Shown here piece by piece: positions 1-7,598 of a DNA stretch of 24,762 nucleotides (within the stretch, counting starts at the first letter, position 1; each line of letters starts with the position of its first letter). Origin of the DNA: Candidatus Methanoperedens sp. (GTDB lineage: Archaea; Halobacteriota; Methanosarcinia; Methanosarcinales; Methanoperedenaceae). The stretch spans positions 1-24,762 of the forward strand of contig JAHFCV010000012.1 of assembly GCA_023249275.1 (NCBI GenBank), read 5' to 3'. The notes under the pieces are model-generated. The model searched no databases. It had not been told where the DNA came from and saw only the letters and a list, made by a program, of their open reading frames with translations. Both the position numbers and the translations under genes were made by a program.

Positions 1-28
1 AATGGCTTGCATGTTCTAACTCTACCAT
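1..28 (-). CDS. tnpA: IS200-type transposase TnpA, N-terminal fragment cut by window edge
   Basis: The minus strand from 28 down to 1 reads M-V-E-L-E-H-A-S-H. This matches the first nine residues of the complete transposase at 4921-5373 (M-I-D-L-E-H-A-S-H) except for V in place of I at residue 2. The upstream 80 bases are also nearly identical to the leader of that second copy. The rest of the gene lies outside the window, so whether it is intact cannot be seen. In this family the protein is a Y1-HUH single-strand transposase that cuts and joins at hairpin-flanked ends. Confidence 0.8.
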
Positions 29-109
29 CTATGTTAATATGTACCCACGCTTAAAAAAAGTTCGTACTATGGTTTGTCCCAACCGCAGCAGAGCTGCGGG
101 GTATAGTAA
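1..109 (-). mobile_element. IS200/IS605-like element, left-end part only (continues outside window)
   Basis: Positions 1-109 align almost base for base with 5345-5453, the left end of the complete element further on. The shared features are the start of tnpA, the leader containing GTTTGTCCC, the perfect hairpin CCGCAGCAGAGCTGCGG (83-99) and the outer flank GGTATAGTAA. On the minus strand the end reads TTTGATTACTATACC followed by the hairpin. The TGA inside TTTGAT is the stop codon of the adjacent small gene at 110-328, so the element sits exactly downstream of a stop codon. The exact first base of the element is not known. Confidence 0.82.
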
Positions 110-328
110 TCAAAGATCAAGACCATCCTGCGGAATATGAAATGTCTCAGGGTGCATGTACTCAGCGCACAGGGACGTCAGGTATCCGAGCACCATCTTC
201 TCATACGTGCCTTTGGGATTTGAATTAAATATAATTTCTTTTATCTCGCTGCAATTCCCGGGCGCAACCCTTTTTATCTCGGCTTTGCTGACGTTCTCTA
301 TCTGCTTAATGATATCTTCGAATTTCAT
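110..328 (-). CDS. Small conserved-looking protein of unknown function, 72 aa
   Basis: I do not recognise this family. The protein is charged and soluble, with an amphipathic N-terminus (M-K-F-E-D-I-I-K-Q-I-E) and no membrane segment. The ATG at 326-328 was chosen over an in-frame GTG at 335-337 because it has a GGTG-like ribosome-binding site about 9 nt upstream and gives a normal N-terminus. Its TGA stop (110-112) touches the IS200-like element, so the gene's terminator has been displaced by the insertion. It lies 53 nt downstream of a small membrane-protein gene on the same strand and is probably co-transcribed with it. Confidence 0.6.
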   Translation of the reverse strand: MKFEDIIKQIENVSKAEIKRVAPGNCSEIKEIIFNSNPKGTYEKMVLGYLTSLCAEYMHPETFHIPQDGLDL

Positions 329-381
329 GATAAGCACCGCTAAAAATGCCCTTACACGGATTAAATTTTTTTATCTCATTC

Positions 382-546
382 TCAGTGTCTCAGGATTACA
401 GCAGTCGAACTCAGCGCGGCTCCAACTCCGACAAGAACTGCAATCGAATTGCTATTTGTGATAGCTATGGCGAATACCGACACCAGGAAAAATGCAAATA
501 TCGCCGGTATTATTGATAAACACAGGCGGCAGGTCTTTGGATACAT
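382..546 (-). CDS. Small membrane protein with two transmembrane helices, 54 aa
   Basis: Reading the minus strand from ATG 544-546 to TGA 382-384 gives 54 residues. A short basic head (M-Y-P-K-T-C-R-L-C) is followed by two hydrophobic stretches, about residues 10-29 (SIIPAIFAFFLVSVFAIAIT) and 34-51, joined by N-S-N. The protein ends I-L-R-H. A GGGTGA-like ribosome-binding site lies just upstream of the start, and a TATA box lies about 40 nt upstream. The family is unknown. The coding case rests on hydrophobic periodicity, the ribosome-binding site and the promoter. It probably forms a two-gene unit with 110-328. Confidence 0.6.
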   Translation of the reverse strand: MYPKTCRLCLSIIPAIFAFFLVSVFAIAITNSNSIAVLVGVGAALSSTAVILRH

Positions 547-579
547 GGGGTTCACCCTTATGATGTGTTTAGGGGATTA

Positions 580-590
580 TTATATATAAA
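580..590 (-). promoter_or_regulatory. Archaeal TATA box for the 546->110 small-gene unit
   Basis: The minus strand reads CTTTATATATAATAA here, a strong archaeal TATA box. Transcription would start near 555-562, leaving a short leader that contains the GGGTGA ribosome-binding site of the 54-aa membrane protein. Between here and the ATPase start at 829 there is no gene. That stretch is AT-rich and carries two direct copies of AGATTATAAT at 749-758 and 781-790, 32 bp apart, which could be regulator sites for the ATPase gene. Confidence 0.55.
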
Positions 591-828
591 GATGCCGCAA
601 ACTTCATGATTAATTATCAAAATTAGTTTGGATACGTGATCCTAGAAAAGTCCGTGAAATTTGCATTCATTCCAAGTTAACCCAAACACTTCTTTCAACA
701 CAAAACAGCTTGCGCGGATAACTAACGTAAGCCCAACCAAAAAATCCCAGATTATAATTCACAATTATTCTTGAAATCATAGATTATAATAGATAAATTT
801 AAGTATTTTCGACGACTATACTTTAAAT

Positions 829-2121
829 ATGGACGAAAATGCAAAAATAGCGATTGAAAGGCAAAATCCCTGGTGGTTTGGAAAGGAATTCGATACTGGA
901 ATCGATAGATTGCCCTGGTATCCTCAGATAACAAAATACCTGAAAGCAAGGGAAGTTCTCCTCCTGGTCGGCGCCAGGCGTACGGGAAAATCAACACTGG
1001 TGTACCAGGTAATAATGAACCTCCTGAACAATAAAGCGCCTCCTGACGCAATACTTTTCATAAATCTGGATGAGCCGCTATTCCAGAGCAAATCAAAAGA
1101 TCCGATGTATCTGACCGAGATAATAGAATATTATTTGGCGCAGCAGAAGCCATCCGGGACATTTTACCTGTTTATCGACGAAATACAGAACTACGATTAC
1201 TGGGTTCAGTCCATCAAGACACTGTATGATACCAGAGAGAACATTAAAATAGTCCTCACTGGTTCAACATCCACGCTGCTCCAGAAAGAAATAAGCGCCC
1301 GGCTCTCAGGCAGGTACTTTCATACCATAGTCTATCCGCTGTCATTCAAAGAATACCAGAGCTTCAACAGAGTGCATAAGCTCACATCTATTGAGAAGCA
1401 CCAGCACTTCAACAATTATCTTGAATATGGCGCCTTCCCCAGAGTTGTTCTTGAAGAAGATAAAAATTTAAAACAGGAACTTCTCAAGAATTACTTCCAG
1501 ACGATCTATCTCAAAGATATTATTTATCCCAACAACCTGCGAAACAACAAAGATGTGTTCGACCTGCTTTATTTCATAATCTCGAACATCGGGAAAAACT
1601 TCTCCTACTCAAACATTGCGAAATCCCTCGGCATTGCAGTGGAGACAGTAAAAGAATATATTGGCTGTTCAGAAAACTCATACCTGATATACACATTGAC
1701 CAAATATGATCGCTCAGTAAAAAAGCAGATTGCAAATCCTAAAAAGATATATTGCCTGGATACAGGGCTTGTAAATTCGATCTCATTTAAATTTTCAGAA
1801 AACAAGGGCAGGTTAATTGAAAATCTTGTATATATGGCATTGAGAAAACAGAATAAGGAAATATATTACCATAAGGAAAACTATGAATGTGATTTTATAA
1901 TAAAAGAAAAAATGAAGATAAAAGATGCAGTTCAGGTAACCCTTTCCTTAAAGGATGAAACCACACGAAAAAGAGAGATAAGGGGATTGGTCGAAGCAAT
2001 GGAGACGCATAATCTTAAGGAAGGGCTTATAATAACTGAAAGAGAGCTTGAAACGATAATGCTTGATGATAAAAAAATAGTGATAAAGCCCATTTACGAA
2101 TGGCTTGAGGAAATTGAGTAA
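829..2121 (+). CDS. Archaeal AAA ATPase with DUF4143-type C-terminus
   Basis: This 430-residue P-loop ATPase belongs to the AAA_14/DUF4143 group, common and often multicopy in archaea and of poorly defined role. The Walker A motif GARRTGKST is at about 48-56, Walker B FYLFIDEIQ at 112-120, a sensor-1-like LTGSTS at 143-148, and RLSGR with a candidate arginine finger near 158-162. The C-terminal half (about 225-430) has a winged-helix-like stretch (YSNIAKSLGIAVETVKEYI), then a predicted PD-(D/E)XK-like core in which ENLVYMALRK is followed by YYHKENYECDFIIKE. A TTTAA box at 798-802 lies about 28 nt before the ATG, so the mRNA may be leaderless. It stands alone. Some relatives travel with mobile DNA, but here both flanks look chromosomal. 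Confidence 0.88.
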   Translation: MDENAKIAIERQNPWWFGKEFDTGIDRLPWYPQITKYLKAREVLLLVGARRTGKSTLVYQVIMNLLNNKAPPDAILFINLDEPLFQSKSKDPMYLTEIIEYYLAQQKPSGTFYLFIDEIQNYDYWVQSIKTLYDTRENIKIVLTGSTSTLLQKEISARLSGRYFHTIVYPLSFKEYQSFNRVHKLTSIEKHQHFNNYLEYGAFPRVVLEEDKNLKQELLKNYFQTIYLKDIIYPNNLRNNKDVFDLLYFIISNIGKNFSYSNIAKSLGIAVETVKEYIGCSENSYLIYTLTKYDRSVKKQIANPKKIYCLDTGLVNSISFKFSENKGRLIENLVYMALRKQNKEIYYHKENYECDFIIKEKMKIKDAVQVTLSLKDETTRKREIRGLVEAMETHNLKEGLIITERELETIMLDDKKIVIKPIYEWLEEIE

Positions 2122-2127
2122 TTATAT

Positions 2128-2186
2128 AGCAATAAAGGCAAATAGGGAAAATGACTGGCATGCCAGACACGTGTGTCGCTATTGCT
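2128..2186. promoter_or_regulatory. Nested palindromes upstream of clpB (possible heat-shock operator or ATPase-gene terminator)
   Basis: Two palindromes abut and share one base: CTGGCATGCCAG (2155-2166, perfect 12-mer) and GACAC-GT-GTGTC (2166-2177, 5-bp arms). They are enclosed by a 7-bp inverted repeat, AGCAATA (2128-2134) and TATTGCT (2180-2186). The cluster lies between the ATPase stop (2121) and the AT-rich TAATAAAAAA (about 2188-2198) that could be the clpB TATA box. This is where an archaeal repressor overlapping the promoter would bind. Alternatively it is a terminator of the upstream gene. No match to a known heat-shock operator was recognised. Confidence 0.4.
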
Positions 2187-2248
2187 CTAATAAAAAAGCA
2201 ACCTTTTAATCCCTCAACCGCCAATAAAACCATAGGGAGAAAACATAC

Positions 2249-4843
2249 ATGCCCATCCGATTAGACCGTTTCACCATCAAAGCCCAGGAAGCATTCCAGG
2301 ACGCACAGAGCATAGCCCTTGACAGGAACCAGCAGCAGCTCGAAGTAGAACACCTCCTCCTTGCGCTTATCAACCAGAAAGAAGGCTTAACACTCCAGCT
2401 CCTCCAGAAACTCGGCGCAAACGTTGCAGGAATAATCTCTCAGCTTGAAGAGGAAATTAATAGCCTCCCGCGCGTGGAAGGCGCTGGTGCAGGACAGGTT
2501 TACGTTTCCCAGAGATTGAATAATGTTGTTGAGGCTGCATTTACCGAGATGAAGAACCTGCGCGATGAATATTTGAGCACAGAACATCTCCTGCTTGCCA
2601 TCACTGATGAGAAAAACGGCATCGCAGCGCGCATATTGAAAGGGAATGGAGTATCAAAAGAAGCTCTCATGAAAACCCTGAAGGAAGTGAGAGGCTCATC
2701 CCGCGTCACAGACCAGAACCCTGAGGGGAAATACGAAGCGCTAAAGAAATACGGGCGCGACCTCACAGACCTCGCAGCGCGCGGAAAGCTCGACCCGGTC
2801 ATAGGCAGGGATAACGAGATACGCAGGGTTCTCCAGGTGCTCTCGCGGCGCACCAAGAACAACCCCGTGCTCATAGGCGAACCGGGCGTGGGAAAAACAG
2901 CGATAGCCGAAGGACTTGCGCTCAGGATATTCGTAGGTGATGTGCCTGAACCCATAAAGGATAAAAAAGTGGTGGCGCTTGACATGGGCGCGCTTGTCGC
3001 CGGCACAAAGTTCAGGGGTGAATTCGAGGAGCGCCTCAAGGCTGTGATAAAAGAAGTGCAGGATTCGGAGGGGAAAGTCATACTGTTCATAGACGAGCTG
3101 CACACAGTCGTGGGAGCCGGGGCGGCTGAGGGCGCTATTGATGCCTCAAATCTCCTTAAACCCGCGCTTGCAAGGGGAGACCTGCGATGCGTGGGCGCAA
3201 CAACACTGAATGAGTACAGGAAATACATTGAGAAAGATGCCGCGCTTGAACGGAGGTTCCAGCCCGTGCTTGTGGGAGAACCCACTGTGGATGAAACCAT
3301 ATCCATCCTGCGCGGTCTCAAGGAAAAATACGAAGTACATCACGGCGTGCGGATACAGGACGTTGCGATTATTTCAGCCGCTATGCTTTCCCACCGCTAT
3401 ATAACAGACAGGTTCCTTCCCGACAAAGCCATCGACCTTATCGATGAGGCTGCATCAAAACTCAGGATAGAGATAGACAGCATGCCCGCAGAGCTTGATG
3501 ATATCGAGAGGAAGATACGGCAGCTTGAGATAGAACGGCAGGCTGTTAAAAAAGAAAAAGACGAATACTCAAAAGAACGCCTGGAAAAAATCGATAAAGA
3601 ACTCTCAGACCTGAAAGAAAAAAGCAGCGGAATGAAAGCCCACTGGCAGCTTGAAAAGGATGCCATCCAGAAAATCAGGAAAATAAAAGAGGATATTGAG
3701 AAAACACGGATGGACTCTGAAAAAGCAGAACTTGAGGGGGCTCTTGAGAAGGCTTCTGAACTCAGGTACGGCGTATTGATAAACCTGCAAAAACAGCTTG
3801 ATATGGAAAATAAGAAACTGGTCGAACTCCAGAAAGACCAGAAGATGCTCAAAGAGGAAGTGGATGAAGAGGATATCGCAGAAGTAGTATCAAGGTGGAC
3901 TCATATTCCTGTGAGCAGGATGCTTGAAGGAGAAATGCAAAAGCTCGTGAATATGGAAGAGCGGATAAAGCAGCGCGTGGTCGGGCAGGATGAAGCCGTG
4001 ACTGCTGTGGCAAACGCTGTCAGGCGCGGGCGAGCAGGCATTTCAGACCCGAAGCGCCCCATAGGCTCGTTCATGTTCCTCGGACCTACCGGTGTTGGCA
4101 AAACAGAACTTGGGCGCGCGCTGGCTGAGTTCATGTTCGACGATGAGGCTGCAATGGTCAGGCTTGACATGAGCGAGTACATGGAAAAACATACCGTGGC
4201 AAGGCTCATCGGCGCGCCTCCCGGCTATGTAGGATACGAAGAGGGTGGACAGCTCACCGAAGCAGTGAGGCGGCGCCCGTATGCTGTCGTGTTGTTCGAT
4301 GAGATAGAAAAGGCGCATCCTGATGTCTTCAACCTCCTGCTCCAGATACTCGATGATGGACGGCTCACAGACGGGCACGGGCGTACCGTGGATTTCAAGA
4401 ATACCGTGATCATAATGACCTCCAACGTCGGAAGCCAGTGGATATTCGAACTCGGTGATAAGGAAGAAGAGATGAAGGAGAAAGTAATGGAGCTTGTGCA
4501 CCATCAGTTCAAGCCAGAGTTCCTGAACAGGCTTGATGAGATAATCATTTTCCATTCACTCAAACTCCCTGAAATCATGAAAATCGTGGACATCCAGTTC
4601 GGAATTCTGGGCAAACGGCTTTCTGAAAAGAGGATTGCCATCTCACTGACCCAGAAAGCCAGGGACTTCGTTGCAAAGGCAGGTTACGACCCGCAGTTCG
4701 GGGCGCGCCCCATCAAGCGCACGATACAGCATAGGATTCTTGACCCGCTTGCAATGAAGATATTGAATAAGGAGTTCGCGGAGGGGGATAATGTGGAAGT
4801 GGATGTAAAAAAGGATGAGATTGTGTTCAAGAAAACAGGCTAA
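2249..4843 (+). CDS. clpB: ClpB disaggregase (Hsp104/ClpB AAA+ chaperone)
   Basis: This full-length 864-residue ClpB threads aggregated protein through its hexamer pore together with the DnaK system. The N-domain (about 1-150) has the two Clp_N repeats (LEVEHLLLALI and LSTEHLLLAIT). AAA1 carries Walker A GEPGVGKT (210-217) and Walker B VILFIDE (277-283). A long charged coiled-coil middle domain spans about 410-530. AAA2 carries GPTGVGKT (612-619) and VVLFDEIE (about 680-687), with the C-terminal GARPIKRTIQ motif. Length and layout match bacterial ClpB, and archaeal copies are generally regarded as acquired from bacteria. An AGGGAG ribosome-binding site (2234-2239) lies 8-9 nt before the ATG. 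No dnaK or grpE is in the window. Confidence 0.97.
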   Translation: MPIRLDRFTIKAQEAFQDAQSIALDRNQQQLEVEHLLLALINQKEGLTLQLLQKLGANVAGIISQLEEEINSLPRVEGAGAGQVYVSQRLNNVVEAAFTEMKNLRDEYLSTEHLLLAITDEKNGIAARILKGNGVSKEALMKTLKEVRGSSRVTDQNPEGKYEALKKYGRDLTDLAARGKLDPVIGRDNEIRRVLQVLSRRTKNNPVLIGEPGVGKTAIAEGLALRIFVGDVPEPIKDKKVVALDMGALVAGTKFRGEFEERLKAVIKEVQDSEGKVILFIDELHTVVGAGAAEGAIDASNLLKPALARGDLRCVGATTLNEYRKYIEKDAALERRFQPVLVGEPTVDETISILRGLKEKYEVHHGVRIQDVAIISAAMLSHRYITDRFLPDKAIDLIDEAASKLRIEIDSMPAELDDIERKIRQLEIERQAVKKEKDEYSKERLEKIDKELSDLKEKSSGMKAHWQLEKDAIQKIRKIKEDIEKTRMDSEKAELEGALEKASELRYGVLINLQKQLDMENKKLVELQKDQKMLKEEVDEEDIAEVVSRWTHIPVSRMLEGEMQKLVNMEERIKQRVVGQDEAVTAVANAVRRGRAGISDPKRPIGSFMFLGPTGVGKTELGRALAEFMFDDEAAMVRLDMSEYMEKHTVARLIGAPPGYVGYEEGGQLTEAVRRRPYAVVLFDEIEKAHPDVFNLLLQILDDGRLTDGHGRTVDFKNTVIIMTSNVGSQWIFELGDKEEEMKEKVMELVHHQFKPEFLNRLDEIIIFHSLKLPEIMKIVDIQFGILGKRLSEKRIAISLTQKARDFVAKAGYDPQFGARPIKRTIQHRILDPLAMKILNKEFAEGDNVEVDVKKDEIVFKKTG

Positions 4844-4853
4844 GTCAAACGTT

Positions 4854-4905
4854 GCGACAGCACACCCAACCGCAGCAGAGCTGCGGGGCATGATTGTGCT
4901 GTCGC
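4854..4905. repeat. Nested hairpin: right end of the IS200-like element, possibly also clpB terminator
   Basis: An 11-bp perfect inverted repeat, GCGACAGCACA (4854-4864) and TGTGCTGTCGC (4895-4905), encloses the same small perfect hairpin found at the element's other end, CCGCAGC-AGA-GCTGCGG (4870-4886), in the same orientation. That is the layout of an IS200/IS605 right end. The structure starts 10 nt after the clpB stop codon and is followed by a T-rich run (TTTGTAGTTTCGTTTT), so it could also stop clpB transcripts. The exact cleavage site of the element cannot be fixed from one copy. Confidence 0.6.
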
Positions 4906-4920
4906 TTTGTAGTTTCGTTT

Positions 4921-5373
4921 TCATTTAAAATCCAAAAGTTTCATTTGGCTATAAGCTTCCTTTTCTTCTTCAGTACCTTGTTTCTCAACATAGCGTTTTA
5001 TAATGTCTGCTGTAACTCCATCCCCAACCGTTCCTATATATCCCCCCTCTGTCCAAAAATGCCCTCCCCATAGTTGTTTCTTTATGTCAGGGTATTTCTT
5101 AAAAATGTTCTTGGCTGTAATACTTTTAATTATTTGCATAACATTTGAAGGTGCATATCTTGGTGCTGCACCAACAAAAACGTGTACATGGTCTCCATCT
5201 GTTCCTATGGCATCAAATTTAAACCAATATCTCTTTCCAATCTCCGAGCAAACTTCTTTGAAAAATTCAATTCTATCATTGTCGAACAATAATTTTTTTC
5301 TATATTTTAGGCAAAACACCATATGATATCGAATTTTATAAACGCAATGGCTTGCATGCTCTAAATCTATCAT
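4921..5373 (-). CDS. tnpA: IS200/IS605 transposase TnpA (Y1 HUH)
   Basis: This 150-residue protein has the normal length and layout of TnpA. The HUH metal-binding motif is H62-V-H64 within DGDHVHVFV, and the catalytic tyrosine is Y128 in IKRYVEKQ, where the family has it. The dimer/DNA-recognition region begins HASHCVYKIRYHMVFCLKYR, the usual TnpA opening. No frameshift or stop interrupts it, so it should be active. The enzyme cuts single-stranded DNA 3' of a short target next to the subterminal hairpins. It reads away from clpB's strand and converges with clpB. Confidence 0.95.
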   Translation of the reverse strand: MIDLEHASHCVYKIRYHMVFCLKYRKKLLFDNDRIEFFKEVCSEIGKRYWFKFDAIGTDGDHVHVFVGAAPRYAPSNVMQIIKSITAKNIFKKYPDIKKQLWGGHFWTEGGYIGTVGDGVTADIIKRYVEKQGTEEEKEAYSQMKLLDFK

Positions 5374-5426
5374 CAGTGTTAAAATGCACCCACGTTAAAA
5401 AATGTTCGCGTTGTGGTTTGTCCCAG

Positions 5427-5453
5427 CCGCAGCAGAGCTGCGGGGTATAGTAA
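5427..5453 (-). repeat. IS200-like left-end hairpin and flank
   Basis: The perfect 7-bp stem CCGCAGC/GCTGCGG with an AGA loop (5427-5443) is followed by GGTATAGTAA. The same block stands at 83-109, and a mutated copy stands at 12452-12478. On the minus strand it is preceded by TTTGAT, whose TGA is the stop codon of the gene at 5454-5987. TTGAT is a plausible insertion target, as in some IS200/IS605 elements. It is retained next to the element and not duplicated. Confidence 0.75.
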
Positions 5454-5987
5454 TCAAATATAAACTGTTATCGTACCTTCTGCGTACGGTGTTGACTGTA
5501 TATTCGGGTCACCTGAAAGAGTGACAGCTTTTAAACTGTAACTTCCTTTTTTATTAAAAGTAACAACCACCGCTCCGCCGGTACCCATGTTACGAGAATA
5601 AGTAGCATTTAGACTAAGAGTAATTGGATTCGGGGGGGTGGTAACTTTGATTAAAACAGTATCTCCCAGACGTACAGATACAGTATCAGGCACAGCGCCT
5701 CTTGTTGTAAGTTCTATGGTTTTAGTGGGAATGTCTTTGGATGGTTCATAATTCTTGACGGTGAAGTCGGGCACAGATGGAGTAGCTGCCGGGGTCGAAG
5801 CTGGAGTCGGGGTCAGCGTGGGTGTAACAGTTACTTCAACGATTTTTTCAACGATTTTTTCAACTGTTTTGTTGACGTATTCAGTTTTTACAACAGTTTC
5901 CGGTCGATGGGCTACATACCCTACCACTATTCCAAAAATAAAGAATATGATAATTAATGGGACTAATGTTTTATATTTCGGATCCAT
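5454..5987 (-). CDS. Membrane-anchored extracellular protein with cupredoxin/Ig-like beta-domain
   Basis: In this 177-residue protein an N-terminal uncleaved membrane anchor (about residues 9-26, TLVPLIIIFFIFGIVVGYVA) is followed by a charged stretch with K-x-V-E-K-I-V-E repeats, a Thr/Pro-rich spacer (about 52-70) and a C-terminal beta-rich domain (about 73-177) ending in EGTITVYI. The domain resembles the cupredoxin-like folds of archaeal surface proteins. It has no Cys and no His in this region, so it should not bind copper. A GGAG ribosome-binding site lies at about 10 nt, and a TATATTA box (about 6030-6037) faces this gene from the hemB intergenic region. An IS200-like element begins directly after its TGA stop. 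Confidence 0.7.
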   Translation of the reverse strand: MDPKYKTLVPLIIIFFIFGIVVGYVAHRPETVVKTEYVNKTVEKIVEKIVEVTVTPTLTPTPASTPAATPSVPDFTVKNYEPSKDIPTKTIELTTRGAVPDTVSVRLGDTVLIKVTTPPNPITLSLNATYSRNMGTGGAVVVTFNKKGSYSLKAVTLSGDPNIQSTPYAEGTITVYI

Positions 5988-6083
5988 AGTCTTAATTCTC
6001 CTCTCGACGTTATAAATTCTTTATTCAGTAATATAGATTTCTATTCGGTAATCATTAAGTACTATCCATCCAATAAAACATTT

Positions 6084-7061
6084 ATGTTCCCAACCACTCG
6101 CATGCGAAGACTGCGCACATCAAAGTTCCGTTCGCTTGTCAGCGAAACAGCGCTGGATGTTAAAGATTTGATATGCCCTGTTTTTGTTGATGAAACTATA
6201 ACCGAGCCAGTCGAGATAAAATCCATGCCAGGCTATTTCCGCCAGCCGCTTTCGATGGTTGCGGATGAGGCTGCGTGCATCTTGGAACTCGGGATTCCCG
6301 CAGTTATATTATTCGGGATACCTGAAAAGAAAGACGAGACAGGTTCTCATGCCTACGGGGATAATGATATAATCCAGAAAGCAATCCGCGCCATAAAAAG
6401 CAAGGTCGGAGAAGAACTGGTTGTCATGACCGACCTGTGCCTTTGCGAGTACACATCACATGGTCACTGCGGTATAGTGAGCAAGAAGCATGAGATTCTC
6501 AATGACCCAACCCTTGAAATTCTTGGTAAGACCGCAGTAAGCCATGCCCGCGCTGGCGCTGACATCGTCGCGCCATCAGGTATGATGGACGGCATGGTCG
6601 GGGCGATCCGAAGCGCTCTTGATGAAAACGATTTCAAGGACGTTCCTATAATGTCATACGCAGCAAAATATTGCTCTGCATTCTACGGACCTTTTCGGGA
6701 GGCTGCTGGCTCCGGTTTTGCCTTTGGCGACAGGGCGTCATACCAGATGGACCCTGCAAACTCGGATGAGGCGTTGCGTGAAGTCGAACTCGACATCGAA
6801 GAGGGCGCGGATATCATAATGGTCAAACCTGCGCTTCCATACCTGGATATCATTTACCGCGTAAAAAAGAAGTTCAAAATGCCTACCGCCGCGTATCATG
6901 TCAGCGGGGAATACTCAATGATAAAAGCAGCAGCGCAGAATGGCTGGCTGGATGAGCGCAAGGTTGTATACGAATCGCTGCTATCAATAAAGCGTGCAGG
7001 CGCTGATATGATTCTTACGTACTTTGCAAAAGATATTGCACGTGAAATGAAAAACGAATAA
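6084..7061 (+). CDS. hemB: Delta-aminolevulinic acid dehydratase (porphobilinogen synthase)
   Basis: HemB joins two 5-aminolevulinate molecules to porphobilinogen, the first common step to heme, siroheme and the F430 cofactor of methyl-coenzyme M reductase. The 325-residue protein has the active-site zinc cysteines C119, C121 and C129 (DLCLCEYTSHGHCG), so it is of the zinc-type. The two Schiff-base lysines are K195 (SYAAKYCSAFYGPFR) and K248 (IIMVKPALPYLD). The AYHVSGEY motif follows. A TTAAGTA box about 28 nt upstream suggests a leaderless start. The stop overlaps the ATG of the next gene (TAATG). No other hem genes are adjacent. Confidence 0.97.
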   Translation: MFPTTRMRRLRTSKFRSLVSETALDVKDLICPVFVDETITEPVEIKSMPGYFRQPLSMVADEAACILELGIPAVILFGIPEKKDETGSHAYGDNDIIQKAIRAIKSKVGEELVVMTDLCLCEYTSHGHCGIVSKKHEILNDPTLEILGKTAVSHARAGADIVAPSGMMDGMVGAIRSALDENDFKDVPIMSYAAKYCSAFYGPFREAAGSGFAFGDRASYQMDPANSDEALREVELDIEEGADIIMVKPALPYLDIIYRVKKKFKMPTAAYHVSGEYSMIKAAAQNGWLDERKVVYESLLSIKRAGADMILTYFAKDIAREMKNE

Positions 7062-7495
7062 TGCCAGGCTATAACGTACACAGGCTCTTCAATTATGCGG
7101 TTTTTATTGCAATCATAATATTACTCCACATCCGGGATATTTCTATAATTAACCTGAAACATGTCCTTGCATTTGGCGCGGGTTATTATACAGGCACTGT
7201 GCTATTAACTCCAGATCTGGATACAGACAGCACGGCGATAAAAAAGTGGGGTAAGTTAAAAATTTTTGTGCTGCCGTATAAGTGGATGTTTGTTCACAGG
7301 AAAAGTTCCCACAATATCGTATACGGGGCGGTTGTCAGGATATTGTATATAGGTCTAATAATTCTTGTGATGTATTATCTCCTGTTTAAATCGCTTCCCG
7401 CTGAAACGATATTTTCATCTGTTTACGTTTTTATTTTTCTTATTGGAATTATAATTGCCAATGCATTGCACATATTACTGGATACTTTGCTCTGA
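7061..7495 (+). CDS. DUF2227/YdjM-like predicted metal-binding membrane protein
   Basis: This 144-residue integral membrane protein overlaps the hemB stop by one base, so the two are translationally coupled. It has hydrophobic helices at about 12-25, 33-50, 92-110 and 120-144. Polar conserved-looking motifs sit between them: TPDLDTDST (about 50-58), a W-G-K-L segment, LPYKWMFVHRKSSHN (about 71-85) and a terminal H-I-L-L-D. D-x-D with H-R-x-x-S-H is the pattern of the DUF2227/YdjM membrane families, proposed metal-dependent hydrolases. The assignment is from memory of the pattern, and the substrate is unknown. Confidence 0.68.
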   Translation: MPGYNVHRLFNYAVFIAIIILLHIRDISIINLKHVLAFGAGYYTGTVLLTPDLDTDSTAIKKWGKLKIFVLPYKWMFVHRKSSHNIVYGAVVRILYIGLIILVMYYLLFKSLPAETIFSSVYVFIFLIGIIIANALHILLDTLL

Positions 7496-7598
7496 GATTT
7501 TTGATAACCAGATGCCGTCACTTTTAATATCTTCACTCTCCATACGTACAAGAGCAATATGACTTATTTATTGTACAGATTCATAGCAAAAATACCTG

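Larger units (their letters stand above)
4850..5449 (-). mobile_element. Complete IS200/IS605-family element (about 600 bp, tnpA only)
   Basis: A single Y1 transposase gene is flanked by imperfect-context but identical 17-nt hairpins (CCGCAGCAGAGCTGCGG at 5427-5443 and 4870-4886) in the same orientation, and there are no terminal inverted repeats. This is diagnostic of IS200/IS605. The left end on the minus strand reads TTTGATTACTATACC and then the hairpin, as in the copy at 1-109. Insertion is just past the TGA of the gene at 5454-5987. No TnpB gene is present. The left limit is uncertain by several bases at both ends. Confidence 0.82.

Noticed and set aside
156..461. Plus-strand frame of about 100 codons across two small minus-strand genes
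   Set aside because: The minus-strand genes have a promoter, ribosome-binding sites and better protein features; the plus frame has neither.
2500..4209. Long minus-strand open frames inside clpB
   Set aside because: They lie fully within a clear full-length ClpB, have low-complexity Ser/Arg-rich products and no ribosome-binding sites.
4850..5449. IS605 with TnpB (RNA-guided nuclease ancestor)
   Set aside because: Only tnpA fits between the ends; no tnpB frame or omega-RNA-like region is present in the window.
5454..5987. Copper-binding cupredoxin
   Set aside because: The beta-domain has no Cys and no His, so the copper ligands are missing.
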